DNA of 17,160 nt, taken from positions 1 to 17,160 of the forward strand of contig JAFGPY010000077.1 in assembly GCA_016935955.1 (NCBI GenBank). The letters are read 5' to 3'. The notes beneath the pieces were generated by a model that saw only the letters and a program-made list of their open reading frames with translations, ran no database searches and was not told where the DNA came from. How positions within the stretch are numbered: the stretch's first letter is position 1; each line of letters opens with the position of its first letter. Below, piece after piece: positions 7,048-13,746 of this stretch. The translations under genes were made by a program, and so were the position numbers. The DNA is from Planctomycetota bacterium (GTDB taxonomy: Bacteria > Planctomycetota > Phycisphaerae > FEN-1346 > JAACEH01).

Positions 7048-7776
7048 TTACAGCGGCAGCCAGGTGAAATCGTATTGAGGTTGCCAGTTGAGGCGGCGGC
7101 AGGTGTAGTCCACGTCGAAGAAGTCCCGCGACTCGGGCGTGCTCAGGACGTAGAAGGTTTCCCACTCGATGTCGGGGCACTCGATGCTCAGCCGCGCCAC
7201 CTCGCCGATGTCGCGGCGATCGGTCAGCGACATGCCGCGGCCGGTGTGCTTCTTGCCGTACTTGTCGATCATCGTGTCGCCGTCCATCACGCAGCCGACC
7301 CGCAGGGCCGCGCCGCGAATGCCGTGCTCGCGGTGGTACTGCTCGGCGATCATCTCCTGGCAGACCTTCGTCAGGCCGTAGAGCCCCTTGCTCTTCATCG
7401 GCTGGTGACGGTCCAGGAACCCGCCCTCGTCGTAGGGCTGCACGCCGGTGCTGGAGACCAGGGCCGCGCGGCCGATGCCCTGCTCGACGGCGGCGAAGAA
7501 GAGGTTGGCCGTCCCTTTGACGTTCACGTCGAACGGCATCTCGGGCGTCTCGTACGCTCCGACCTGCCGCGACGCCATGTGGGCGATGACAATGGCCTGG
7601 CATCCCTCCATCGCGCGGCGGACCGTGTCGAGGTCGGCCACGCTGCCGACGACCGTTTCGTGGCGGCTCTCCATGGGCACGACGTCCATCAGCCGCAAGT
7701 CGTACCCGTGCTCTTCAAAGGGAATGATCAGCCCGCGGCCGAGATAGCCGCCCGCGCCCGTCACCAAGACCTTCAT
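7048..7776 (-). CDS. Extended SDR: NAD-dependent epimerase/dehydratase or uronate dehydrogenase-like
   Basis: The protein has 242 residues. It starts with the Rossmann motif TGAGGYLGRG (6-15), has an acidic residue Asp31 at the end of strand 2 (suggesting NAD rather than NADP), SST (108-110) and the catalytic Tyr133-x-x-x-Lys137 in YGLTK. It is a cytosolic oxidoreductase of the extended short-chain dehydrogenase superfamily. Its modest length and the VVGSVADLDTVRRAMEGCQAIVIAHMAS segment look like uronate dehydrogenases and small sugar-nucleotide enzymes. The substrate is not certain. The ATG at 7774-7776 has GGAAGGA about 6 nt upstream. It is convergent with the phosphoesterase gene, divergent from ffh, and has its own promoter (7820-7847). 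Confidence 0.85.
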   Translation of the reverse strand: MKVLVTGAGGYLGRGLIIPFEEHGYDLRLMDVVPMESRHETVVGSVADLDTVRRAMEGCQAIVIAHMASRQVGAYETPEMPFDVNVKGTANLFFAAVEQGIGRAALVSSTGVQPYDEGGFLDRHQPMKSKGLYGLTKVCQEMIAEQYHREHGIRGAALRVGCVMDGDTMIDKYGKKHTGRGMSLTDRRDIGEVARLSIECPDIEWETFYVLSTPESRDFFDVDYTCRRLNWQPQYDFTWLPL

Positions 7777-7819
7777 CGTCCGTCCTTCCCTGGCTCGAAT
7801 CCGTCCGTCAAAGCCGCAC

Positions 7820-7847
7820 ATCATACACCGTGCGGCGGGGAAGTAAA
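7820..7847 (-). promoter_or_regulatory. Promoter for the SDR gene
   Basis: On the minus strand TTTACT (7842-7847, 4/6) and TATGAT (7820-7825, 5/6 to TATAAT) are separated by 16 bp. The -35 abuts the inverted REP-like element that begins at 7848, so a structure in that element could affect this promoter. Transcript would start near 7813, giving a leader of about 37 nt. Confidence 0.5.
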
Positions 7848-7993
7848 CCCCTCTCCCTTGAGGGGAGAGGGTGGCCCGCAGGGCCGGGTGAGGGTGCAGG
7901 TCGGCAAGTGGCGTCCGCGTGTTTGGCGCTTCGCCCCACACGGCACCCCCACCGCCGCCTAACGGCGGCACCTCCCCCGTCAAGGGGGAGGAG
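7848..7993. repeat. 146-bp inverted pair of REP-like sequences (REPIN architecture)
   Basis: The left half (7848-7896) has stem CCCTCTCCC/GGGAGAGGG, then a short stem GGCCC/GGGCC, then GGGTGAGGGTG. The right half, read backwards from 7993 to 7944, repeats the plan: CCTCCCCC/GGGGGAGG with the same TTGA-type loop, GCCGCC/GGCGGC stem, then GGTGGGGGTG. So the halves are related and inverted. The 50-bp centre holds a third hairpin at 7915-7943 (CCG, GTGT, GGCG pairing with CGCC, ACAC, CGG around CTT). REPINs are short non-autonomous elements mobilised by REP-associated tyrosine transposases; none is visible in the window. Confidence 0.7.
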
Positions 7994-8041
7994 TCAACGC
8001 CCCCTTCTTCGGCCGCAAACCTCCCTGCGGCCGTCCGGCGC

Positions 8042-8069
8042 TTGCAATTCCGGGCCGGAAGCTTATGAT
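8042..8069 (+). promoter_or_regulatory. Promoter for ffh
   Basis: TTGCAA (8042-8047, 4/6) and TATGAT (8064-8069, 5/6) are 16 bp apart. The predicted start is near 8076, which gives a leader of about 73 nt. The -10 hexamer is identical to that of the divergent SDR gene, suggesting both use the housekeeping sigma factor. Confidence 0.5.
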
Positions 8070-8148
8070 AGTGCGTTCCGGTGTCCCCCCTGGGGCGGCT
8101 GCGGCGCGTGGTTGCGGCCGGATGCGAGGGGACCGACGCGAGCGCCCT

Positions 8149-9564
8149 ATGTTCGAGACCCTGACCCAACGAATCAACGACGCCGTCCGCACCCTGCAAG
8201 GTCGCGGCCGCATCAGCGAAACCAACGTCAAGGACGCCCTGCGCGAGGTCCGCACCGCCCTGCTCGAGGCCGACGTCAACCTCAAGGTCGTCCGCGAGTT
8301 CATCGAAACCGTTCAGAAGAAAGCCCTCGGCCAGAAGGTCCTCTCGACCCTGCATCCCGGCCAGGTGATGATCAAGGTCATCCACGACGAGCTGGTCGAG
8401 ATGATGGGCCCCGTCAGCCACGACATCCCGCGGGCCGATATGGGCGCCACGGTCATCATGCTCGCCGGCCTCCAGGGCTCGGGCAAGACGACCACCTGCG
8501 GCAAGCTGGCCCGGTACCTCACCGAAAAGGGCCGCAAGGTCCTCATGGTGGCCGCCGACCTGCAGCGTCCGGCCGCCATCGAGCAGCTTCGCGTGCTCGG
8601 GCAGCAGCTCGACATTCCCGTCTATCACGAAGACAGCAAGGACCCCGTGGGCGTGGCCCAGCGGTCGCTTGCGGCCGCACGCAAACAGGGTTGCGACACG
8701 GTCCTGCTGGACACCGCCGGCCGGTTGCACATTGACGACGACCTGATGGCCGAACTCGAGCGCGTGGCCAAGACCGTGCACCCGCACCAGATCTACCTGG
8801 TCTGCGACGCCATGACCGGCCAGGACGCCGTCAACTCGGCCCGCGAGTTCAACCAGCGGCTGGAACTCGACGGCGTGATCCTGACCAAGCTCGACGGCGA
8901 CGCCCGCGGCGGCGCGGCCGTCAGCGTCAAGGCCGTCACGGGCAAGCCCATCAAGTTTATCGGCGTGGGCGAGAAGCTGGACCGGTTGGAAGAGTTCCAC
9001 CCGGACCGCATGGCCGGCCGCATCCTCGGCATGGGCGACGTCGTCAGCCTGGTCGAGAAGGCCCAGGCCACGGTCGACCAGGCCGAAGCCCAGAAGATGC
9101 AGGAGAAGCTCCAGAAGGCCGAGTTCACCTTCGAGGACTTCCAGAAGCAGATTCAGCAGATGCGGAAGATGGGCTCGATGCGTGAGGTGCTGTCGATGAT
9201 CCCCGGCCTGGGCTCGCAACTGGCGGGCCTGCCGCTGGACGATCACGAGATGGTGCTGACCGAGGCCATCATCCAGTCGATGACCCCCGCCGAGCGAAAC
9301 AACCCGCACCTGATCGACGCCTCGCGCCGCCGTCGCATCGCCCGCGGGGCCGGCGTGCCGCCACAGGAAGTCGCCCAACTGGTCAAGAGCTTCGACCAGA
9401 TGCGCGACATGGTCAAGCAGATGAGCGGCGCGGGATTATTCAGCAAGGACCGCGCCCAGGCGATGAAGGCCATGTCCGGCATCGACCTGTTCGGCCGCGG
9501 CGCCCCCCGCAAAAAACTCCGCAGCAAGCGCAAGAAAAAAGACCGCAAGAAGCGGTCGCGGTAG
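8149..9564 (+). CDS. ffh: Signal recognition particle protein Ffh (SRP54 GTPase)
   Basis: The protein has 471 residues, normal for Ffh. It binds signal sequences as they leave the ribosome and, with SRP RNA and FtsY, delivers ribosomes to the membrane. The N-domain spans about 1-90. The G-domain holds GLQGSGKTTTCGKLA (107-121), DLQRPAAIEQL (137-147), DTAGR (188-192) and TKLDGDARGG (246-255). The methionine-rich M-domain (about 320-440) contains the RNA-binding motif ASRRRRIARGAG (391-402), where GAG replaces the more usual GSG. The end is strongly basic (KKLRSKRKKKDRKKRSR). I chose ATG 8149 by fit to the conserved N-domain start; the longer reading frame upstream has no such fit. A ribosome site is weak. 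It is not followed by rpsP/rimM/trmD here. Confidence 0.97.
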   Translation: MFETLTQRINDAVRTLQGRGRISETNVKDALREVRTALLEADVNLKVVREFIETVQKKALGQKVLSTLHPGQVMIKVIHDELVEMMGPVSHDIPRADMGATVIMLAGLQGSGKTTTCGKLARYLTEKGRKVLMVAADLQRPAAIEQLRVLGQQLDIPVYHEDSKDPVGVAQRSLAAARKQGCDTVLLDTAGRLHIDDDLMAELERVAKTVHPHQIYLVCDAMTGQDAVNSAREFNQRLELDGVILTKLDGDARGGAAVSVKAVTGKPIKFIGVGEKLDRLEEFHPDRMAGRILGMGDVVSLVEKAQATVDQAEAQKMQEKLQKAEFTFEDFQKQIQQMRKMGSMREVLSMIPGLGSQLAGLPLDDHEMVLTEAIIQSMTPAERNNPHLIDASRRRRIARGAGVPPQEVAQLVKSFDQMRDMVKQMSGAGLFSKDRAQAMKAMSGIDLFGRGAPRKKLRSKRKKKDRKKRSR

Positions 9565-9581
9565 GTTCACCCATCAAGCAT

Positions 9582-9605
9582 GTAGGGCGGCTGCTCGCAG
9601 CTGCC
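9582..9605 (+). repeat. GTAGGGC-type palindrome, copy 2, after ffh
   Basis: GTAG is followed by GGCGGCTGC and GCAGCTGCC around a 2-nt centre; the 9-bp stem has one G-T wobble pair. It starts 18 nt after the ffh stop, so it may serve as its 3'-end hairpin. It shares its layout with 3384-3407 and 15147-15170. Confidence 0.5.
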
Positions 9606-9621
9606 GATTCTGGCCAACCGC

Positions 9622-9678
9622 GTGGCTGCCATTCGACAAGCTCATGGCCCCGAGCAGCGTCGAGGGGCAAGCAGCCAC
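9622..9678. repeat. Structured repeat with CCCCGAGC...TCGAGGGG core, copy 1
   Basis: Outer arms GTGGCTGC (9622-9629) and GCAGCCAC (9671-9678) pair perfectly and enclose a core CCCCGAGC (9648-9655) ... TCGAGGGGCA (9660-9669). A second copy with the same core but different outer arms lies at 13677-13728. It sits in the gap between the ends of ffh and the antitoxin gene. Confidence 0.5.
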
Positions 9679-9722
9679 CTCGCATCGCTCCGTCTCGCCG
9701 ACCTCTTCCGGGGCTTGCCGAT

Positions 9723-10079
9723 TCACTTCTTGACTGCCCGTCGCCGTCTGGTCGCCGGACGCGACTTGACGAACAGGTCCGTCCGCTCGCCCATGAGTTC
9801 CAACAGTCGCAGCGCGGGTCCCGAGGGCCGTTTGCGTCCCTGCTCCCAGGCGTGAACTGTCTGTGGCGAGGCGTTGAGCATGGCCGCAAATACACGTTGG
9901 CTGACGCCCAGCGTCCTCTCTCGAAGAGTCGCGATCTCATCGGCCGACATGGGCTCCGGCGGGCCGGGCAATTCCACGTCGCGCACCGTGAGCTTGCGAC
10001 CGGACTCCAGCGCCTCAACGCCCTCCTCCAACGCTCCGTGAACCAGTTCGAAGAATTCCCTCTTACCCGAACGCGCCAT
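9723..10079 (-). CDS. HTH antitoxin of a RelE/HigB2-type module
   Basis: The protein has 118 residues with a helix-turn-helix (about 50-100): ADEIATLRERTLGVSQRVFAAMLNASPQTVHAWEQGRKRPSGPALRLLELM. This is the HigA2/NadS-like antitoxin type, which binds the toxin and represses the shared promoter. The N-terminal half is charged and probably wraps the toxin. An upstream in-frame ATG at 10103 exists, but ATG 10077-10079 is better: GGAG lies 7 nt before it and it starts 1 nt after the toxin stop, typical translational coupling. It is second in the operon, the toxin-first order of HigBA-type systems. The basic tail KSRPATRRRRAVKK is unusual for an antitoxin and could add DNA contacts. Confidence 0.85.
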   Translation of the reverse strand: MARSGKREFFELVHGALEEGVEALESGRKLTVRDVELPGPPEPMSADEIATLRERTLGVSQRVFAAMLNASPQTVHAWEQGRKRPSGPALRLLELMGERTDLFVKSRPATRRRRAVKK

Positions 10080-10080
10080 C

Positions 10081-10413
10081 TCAAACTCCAATCTGTCCGT
10101 CAAGCCGCATCTTCAGCGACCGCAGTGCCCATTTCTCGTGTTCCGTAAGGTTCACTTTCATGTTCTTGAAGTAAGCCGCGATCAACACGGTCATCCCCTG
10201 TGCTGGATAGTCCGCGTAGATGGCTCGTACGCCGCCGCTCTTGCCGCGTCCGCTTCCCGCACTGCGAATTTTCACCAGGCCTCCCGTGCCCGGGATGACG
10301 GCGCCACCGCGAACCATGATGTCATTCTGAAGCGCCTTCAGTGCCCGATCGGATATACGCCCGTCGCGCACCAATCGCGAGAACGCCGGGAGCTCGATGA
10401 ACGTACGCCTCAT
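10081..10413 (-). CDS. RelE/HigB2-type toxin
   Basis: The protein has 110 residues, typical for a RelE-superfamily ribosome-dependent mRNA endonuclease. It has the HigB2 layout: FIELPAFSRLV at the start, then VIPGTGGLVKIR (basic patch facing mRNA), RGKSGGVRAIYADY, a strand MTVLIAAYFKN, and the LTEHEKWALRSL C-terminal helix. RelE-fold toxins cut mRNA in the ribosomal A site during stress. It is first in the operon, with a GGGAGG ribosome site 4 nt before the ATG, and is followed by the antitoxin 1 nt after its stop. The family and partner agree well. It cannot be seen from sequence alone whether it is active. Confidence 0.88.
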   Translation of the reverse strand: MRRTFIELPAFSRLVRDGRISDRALKALQNDIMVRGGAVIPGTGGLVKIRSAGSGRGKSGGVRAIYADYPAQGMTVLIAAYFKNMKVNLTEHEKWALRSLKMRLDGQIGV

Positions 10414-10424
10414 GGTGCCTCCCG

Positions 10425-10455
10425 GTAGTATACTACTAAGTAGTATCTAGTGCAA
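10425..10455 (-). promoter_or_regulatory. Toxin-antitoxin promoter with overlapping palindromic operators
   Basis: On the minus strand TTGCAC (10450-10455) and TATACT (10427-10432, 5/6) are spaced by exactly 17 bp. Two perfect palindromes lie on it: a 17-nt dyad with 8-bp arms ATACTACT/AGTAGTAT (10430-10446), filling most of the spacer, and a 12-bp palindrome GTAGTATACTAC (10425-10436) covering the -10. A repressor bound here would block polymerase; by analogy with HigA-type antitoxins the repressor is the antitoxin, alone or with toxin. The stretch is AT-rich compared with its surroundings. Confidence 0.72.
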
Positions 10456-10485
10456 ATGAGAATCTGTGGCACCCGGACCGTCCCC

Positions 10486-12513
10486 CTACGGCGTCTCGGC
10501 CAGGAGGAAGTTCAGCATCGTGACGGTCGAGATCCGCGCGTCGGTGGCGCTGTAACGCAGGCCGCCGGAGGCGACGGCTGGTTGGGCAATGTAGAAGCTG
10601 CTCTCGGGCCGGTACTGCAGGTTCGCCAGGAAGGCCTCGGCCAGCCGAATGGCCCGCCCCGATTCGCGCTCCAGCAGGTCGAGCTTCAACTGCGCGTAGC
10701 GTTCGGCGTTGGCCTTCCGGTTGCGTGCGGCCAATCGCCGCGCCGCCACGAGGCCGCGAAGGTTGTAGGCCGTCGACTCGCTGTCGAAGAGCTGGCCGCT
10801 CGGGAATCCGCCGACCTCGTCATCGAGGTAGCGGGCCGGTTCGCTGGCCTGCTGGGCCAGGATCTGCTCCGAGCACAGCCGCGCGTAACGGGCGTAGGCC
10901 TCGTTGGGCAGCAACTCGTCCAGTCGGTCCAGAGCCTCCACGAGCGGCACGTCGGGCAGGCCCGTCCCCTGGCGGCGACCGATGCGACGCTCGCGCTCGA
11001 AGACCAGGTAGTCGGCGCTTCGCTGCGCGGCCCTCAGCAGGGCCTCGTCCTTCAGCACGTCGAAGGCCCGCACCAGGGCCAGCACCGCGAGCGATTCGCC
11101 CTGCAGGTCCTCGCTGTTCTTGACGGCCGATTCGCCCGTGGTCCCGGTCGTGAAGTAGACCGGGAACGACCCGTCGGGATCCTGTGCGGCCAACAGGGCG
11201 ACGGCCATTTGCCGCACCGTCGTCTCCGTGGCCTTGTCGGGCGCGACCGCGTTCAGGTCGGCCAGCGCCACCAGGGCCTGCGACGTCCAGGCCACTTCGC
11301 TCTTCAGGCCCGCGAAGACAAACGCGCACTGCTGCTGCGCGCCGGCGCGGTCGGTCACGACGCCTTCCTTGACGGACTTCAGCAGCACTCCGGCGGCCGA
11401 CTGCGCCGCCCGGATCACCCACGCCTCCTTCCGCGCACGGTACAGACTCGACAGCGCCCGCACCGCCAGGGCCTGACGCGAGGCGTCCGGACCGACCAGC
11501 CACTGATCGCGCAGCGGATCGTAGCTGGCGTTCACCTGGCCCTCCGGCGTGATGGCCCGGGCCAGAAAATCGGTGCCCGTCCGCACGGCTTCCGCGACGT
11601 CGGCGTCGGTCAGTTTCTCGGCATCGGTCAGCGGCCCGGTGCGATAGAGTGCGACGACGGCCGCCTGCCCGGGCGCGGTCTTGCCCCCGGCGGCGCGCTC
11701 CACGAAGCTCTGCGTCTCGAACCGCAGCACGCGGGCCACCGGTCCGCGCCACGTGGTCGGCTGGGCGCCGGCACGGTCGAGCAGCGAGCGGAACACGGCC
11801 TTCTTCACATCCTCGGGCAGCCGCGCGTCGCGAGCCTCGGCCTGCCGCTCTTCCTCGCCGACCTGCACGAAGTGCATCTGCCACGCGCGGCGCACCGCCT
11901 CCCACGGCAGCACCGTGCCCCGCAAGTCGCCGTTCTCGTAGACCAGCCCGTCGAGGCCCGGCCGCATCGAGTACAGGAACGGTTCGGCCAGGTTCTGCAT
12001 GTACGGCAGCCGGTAGACGGTCACGTCGAGATGGATGCGGACGGCGGCCAGGCGGCTGAATCCCTCGCTCTGGTAGCGCGCGCCGCGCGGCAGGTTGGCC
12101 GCCCCGTCGATCAGCGCCGCCAGCAGCGAATTGCCGCGGCCCTCGGCCGTCAGGTCGCCGCCCCCGGGATTGTAGAGCGTCACGAAGACCTGCATCGGCC
12201 GCTCCTGGAGAACGACCTGCGGCAACGGAGCGTCCTTGGGCCACGATGCCTTGACGCGGTCGGCCAGGGCCTGAATCTGTTTCTGGCGCGGCTGGAGATC
12301 CTTCAACGATCGGTCGGCCTCGAGCATCTCGAGCGTGCGGCGGACCAGGCGGATCGCCGAGGTCGCCTCGTCGTCGCTCAACCGCACGCCGCCCACGCGG
12401 CCGCCCAGAAGGTCGTCGCCTTGGGCCCGGGCCGTCGCCGCAAGGGCGCCCAGCGCCACCAACACCGAAACGGTCGCCGTCAGCAGTCGTTTGGTCGTCA
12501 TGCGTGTCCTCAT
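10486..12513 (-). CDS. Secreted AMMECR1-like plus alpha/alpha-toroid protein
   Basis: The protein has 675 residues. It starts with a signal peptide (hydrophobic about 10-27, ATARAQ cleavage region near 31). Residues about 105-210 resemble the AMMECR1 fold by eye: QVFVTLYNPGGG, HLDVTVY, MRPGLDGLVYENGDLRGTVLPWEAV. The family's usual RGC loop is absent. Residues about 325-670 are pairs of helices (ALAVRALSSLYRARKEAW, QGESLAVLALVRAFDVLKDEALL, TAYNLRGLVAARRL) as in squalene-cyclase/prenyltransferase-like toroids. The catalytic Asp-rich motifs of such enzymes are not obvious. It overlaps the DUF58 gene by 4 nt (ATGA), so it is translationally coupled. A second ATG at 12501 has GAGGA before it and is an alternative start. 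Function unknown; similarity to AMMECR1 is tentative. Confidence 0.72.
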   Translation of the reverse strand: MRTRMTTKRLLTATVSVLVALGALAATARAQGDDLLGGRVGGVRLSDDEATSAIRLVRRTLEMLEADRSLKDLQPRQKQIQALADRVKASWPKDAPLPQVVLQERPMQVFVTLYNPGGGDLTAEGRGNSLLAALIDGAANLPRGARYQSEGFSRLAAVRIHLDVTVYRLPYMQNLAEPFLYSMRPGLDGLVYENGDLRGTVLPWEAVRRAWQMHFVQVGEEERQAEARDARLPEDVKKAVFRSLLDRAGAQPTTWRGPVARVLRFETQSFVERAAGGKTAPGQAAVVALYRTGPLTDAEKLTDADVAEAVRTGTDFLARAITPEGQVNASYDPLRDQWLVGPDASRQALAVRALSSLYRARKEAWVIRAAQSAAGVLLKSVKEGVVTDRAGAQQQCAFVFAGLKSEVAWTSQALVALADLNAVAPDKATETTVRQMAVALLAAQDPDGSFPVYFTTGTTGESAVKNSEDLQGESLAVLALVRAFDVLKDEALLRAAQRSADYLVFERERRIGRRQGTGLPDVPLVEALDRLDELLPNEAYARYARLCSEQILAQQASEPARYLDDEVGGFPSGQLFDSESTAYNLRGLVAARRLAARNRKANAERYAQLKLDLLERESGRAIRLAEAFLANLQYRPESSFYIAQPAVASGGLRYSATDARISTVTMLNFLLAETP

Positions 12514-13535
12514 CGAATGAATCCCCCGCGGCGGAACACTTCCAGCACCAGGTCGGCCACGTCCACGTCGGTTGCGGCCCGCAGGTGGGCCATGCCGCGC
12601 TCGGTCGTCCAGCGATCCAGTTGCCGCAGGTACTCCTGCCGCCGTGCCTGGTACCGCGCGACCTGCTCCGGCGTCAGGCGGACGGCCTGCCGCGCGCCGC
12701 TCTCACTGTCCTCGAGCTCCACGTCGCCCTGCCACGGCGGATGCGCCTCCTCGGGCGACTCGACGCGCAGGGCCCAGACCTCGTGCCCATGATAATCCAG
12801 CAGGGCCAGCCCCTCTTCATACGATCCGGCGGCACGAGTGTCGCCGGTATCACCGGCGCCGCCCAGAAAATCGCTCACCACGACGACCAGGCCCTTCTCG
12901 GCCGTGTGCTGGCAGAAGTGCCGCGCGGCCAGGCCAAGGTTCGTCGCGCCGCCCAGCGGCACGGTGGCCAGGAAATCGAGCACGGCATAGATCTGCCCGC
13001 GACCGCGACGCGTCCGCAGGCTGTGGACCTCGCCCTCAGCGTAAGCCGAGACGCGAATGCGGTCCAGGTTGGCCAGGCCGATGTAGGCCAGGGCCGCGGC
13101 CAGACGACGGGCATAGTCGACCTTCGGCGGCCGCCCCGTGAGCATCGAGCCGCTCACGTCGACCATCAGGGCGATCCGCAGGTCCTCGTCCTGCTGAAAG
13201 AGCCGCAGGAGCAACTTGTCGAGCCGGCCGTAGGCCGCCCAGTCGAGGTAGCGGAAATCGTCGCCGACGGTGTAGGGGCGGTGCTCGGCGAACTCCATGC
13301 CGGCCCCGGTCCGCAGGCCCCGCCGCGACGCCGGTTGCAGGCCCGCGAAGGCCCGGCGACTGACGATCCGCAGGTACTCCAGTTTCTGGAGGAAGGCCAC
13401 GTCGAACAGGGCCCGGGCGCGGTCGTTCATGGCCGCGTAACCGACGGCGACGGGTTGCGGCCGCGACTCGTCGGCCGCCGGCGTGGCGGCCTGCGGCGGC
13501 GCGTCGTTCGGTTGGCGCTCGGGCCCGGTCTCCAT
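12510..13535 (-). CDS. DUF58 / von Willebrand factor A domain protein
   Basis: The protein has 341 residues. A Pro/Ala-rich N-terminus is followed by the conserved DUF58 block: GLRTGAGMEFAEHRPYTVGDDFRYLDW (73-99), LLLRLFQQDEDLRIALMVDVSGSM with the MIDAS motif DVSGS (126-130) and GGATNLG further on. The C-terminal VADLVLEVFRRGGFIR is typical of the family. DUF58 proteins usually act with MoxR-type AAA+ ATPases and other vWA membrane proteins in chaperone-like maturation of enzymes or envelope complexes. No moxR gene is beside it here. It begins the operon that continues into the AMMECR1-like/toroid gene. The ATG at 13535 has a weak ribosome site; Met36 (13430) is an alternative. No transmembrane helix is visible. 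Confidence 0.9.
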   Translation of the reverse strand: METGPERQPNDAPPQAATPAADESRPQPVAVGYAAMNDRARALFDVAFLQKLEYLRIVSRRAFAGLQPASRRGLRTGAGMEFAEHRPYTVGDDFRYLDWAAYGRLDKLLLRLFQQDEDLRIALMVDVSGSMLTGRPPKVDYARRLAAALAYIGLANLDRIRVSAYAEGEVHSLRTRRGRGQIYAVLDFLATVPLGGATNLGLAARHFCQHTAEKGLVVVVSDFLGGAGDTGDTRAAGSYEEGLALLDYHGHEVWALRVESPEEAHPPWQGDVELEDSESGARQAVRLTPEQVARYQARRQEYLRQLDRWTTERGMAHLRAATDVDVADLVLEVFRRGGFIR

Positions 13536-13641
13536 AGACGCTCATTGTCGCCCGAGGCCGCGATGAATGCAACATTTTCCGTCGGCAGGGAGCATCGCAC
13601 ATGCGGCAAATGGTAGGAGTTCGACGTTCGGCATTGTGTGC

Positions 13642-13665
13642 CACGGCGGGTCTTGCCCCGCCGTG
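13642..13665. repeat. Perfect 9-bp hairpin upstream of the DUF58 gene
   Basis: CACGGCGGG (13642-13650) pairs with CCCGCCGTG (13657-13665) around a 6-nt loop; outer TGC/GCA extends it with a small bulge. It is in the gap (13536-13746) between the DUF58 start and the end of the two-TM protein gene. Its GGCATGGCC flank joins it to the structured repeat at 13677-13728. Confidence 0.45.
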
Positions 13666-13676
13666 CGGCAGGATGG

Positions 13677-13728
13677 CATGGCCCACGCTTGACGTAGTCC
13701 CCGAGCGACATCGAGGGGCATGGCCATG
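13677..13728. repeat. Structured repeat with CCCCGAGC...TCGAGGGG core, copy 2
   Basis: Arms CATGGCC (13677-13683) and GGCCATG (13722-13728) enclose a core CCCCGAGC (13699-13706) ... TCGAGGGGCA (13711-13720), as in copy 1 at 9622-9678. The core matches copy 1 except for a 4-nt loop region, while the outer arms are different but still pair. It lies about 19 nt past the stop of the two-TM protein gene (13747). Confidence 0.5.
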
Positions 13729-13746
13729 ATCTTATCTCACGCCATG

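Noticed and set aside
7848..7993. Rho-independent terminator pair
   Set aside because: The strong hairpins have no following T-run on either strand, and both flanking genes start away from this gap rather than end in it.
7048..9378. A 776-codon minus-strand frame that seems to fuse the SDR gene to sequence opposite ffh
   Set aside because: Only the last 242 codons (from ATG 7776) form a protein family match. The part opposite ffh and the REPIN has no homology signal and crosses the SDR promoter.
9565..9722. A small protein gene in the gap after ffh
   Set aside because: Open frames exist, but none has a ribosome site, and the sequence is better explained by two palindromic repeats.
10460..10485. 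Remnant of a GGGGACGGT-type repeat linked to REP transposases
   Set aside because: A short stretch (GGGGGACGGTCC then GGTGCCACAG on the minus strand) after the toroid gene resembles such repeats, but it is too short and has no clear inverted repeat to call.
10450..12792. A 780-codon open frame on the plus strand opposite the DUF58/toroid operon
   Set aside because: Low-complexity RPQ-rich translation with no motif; runs across two real genes and the start of the next one. Shadow of GC-rich codons.
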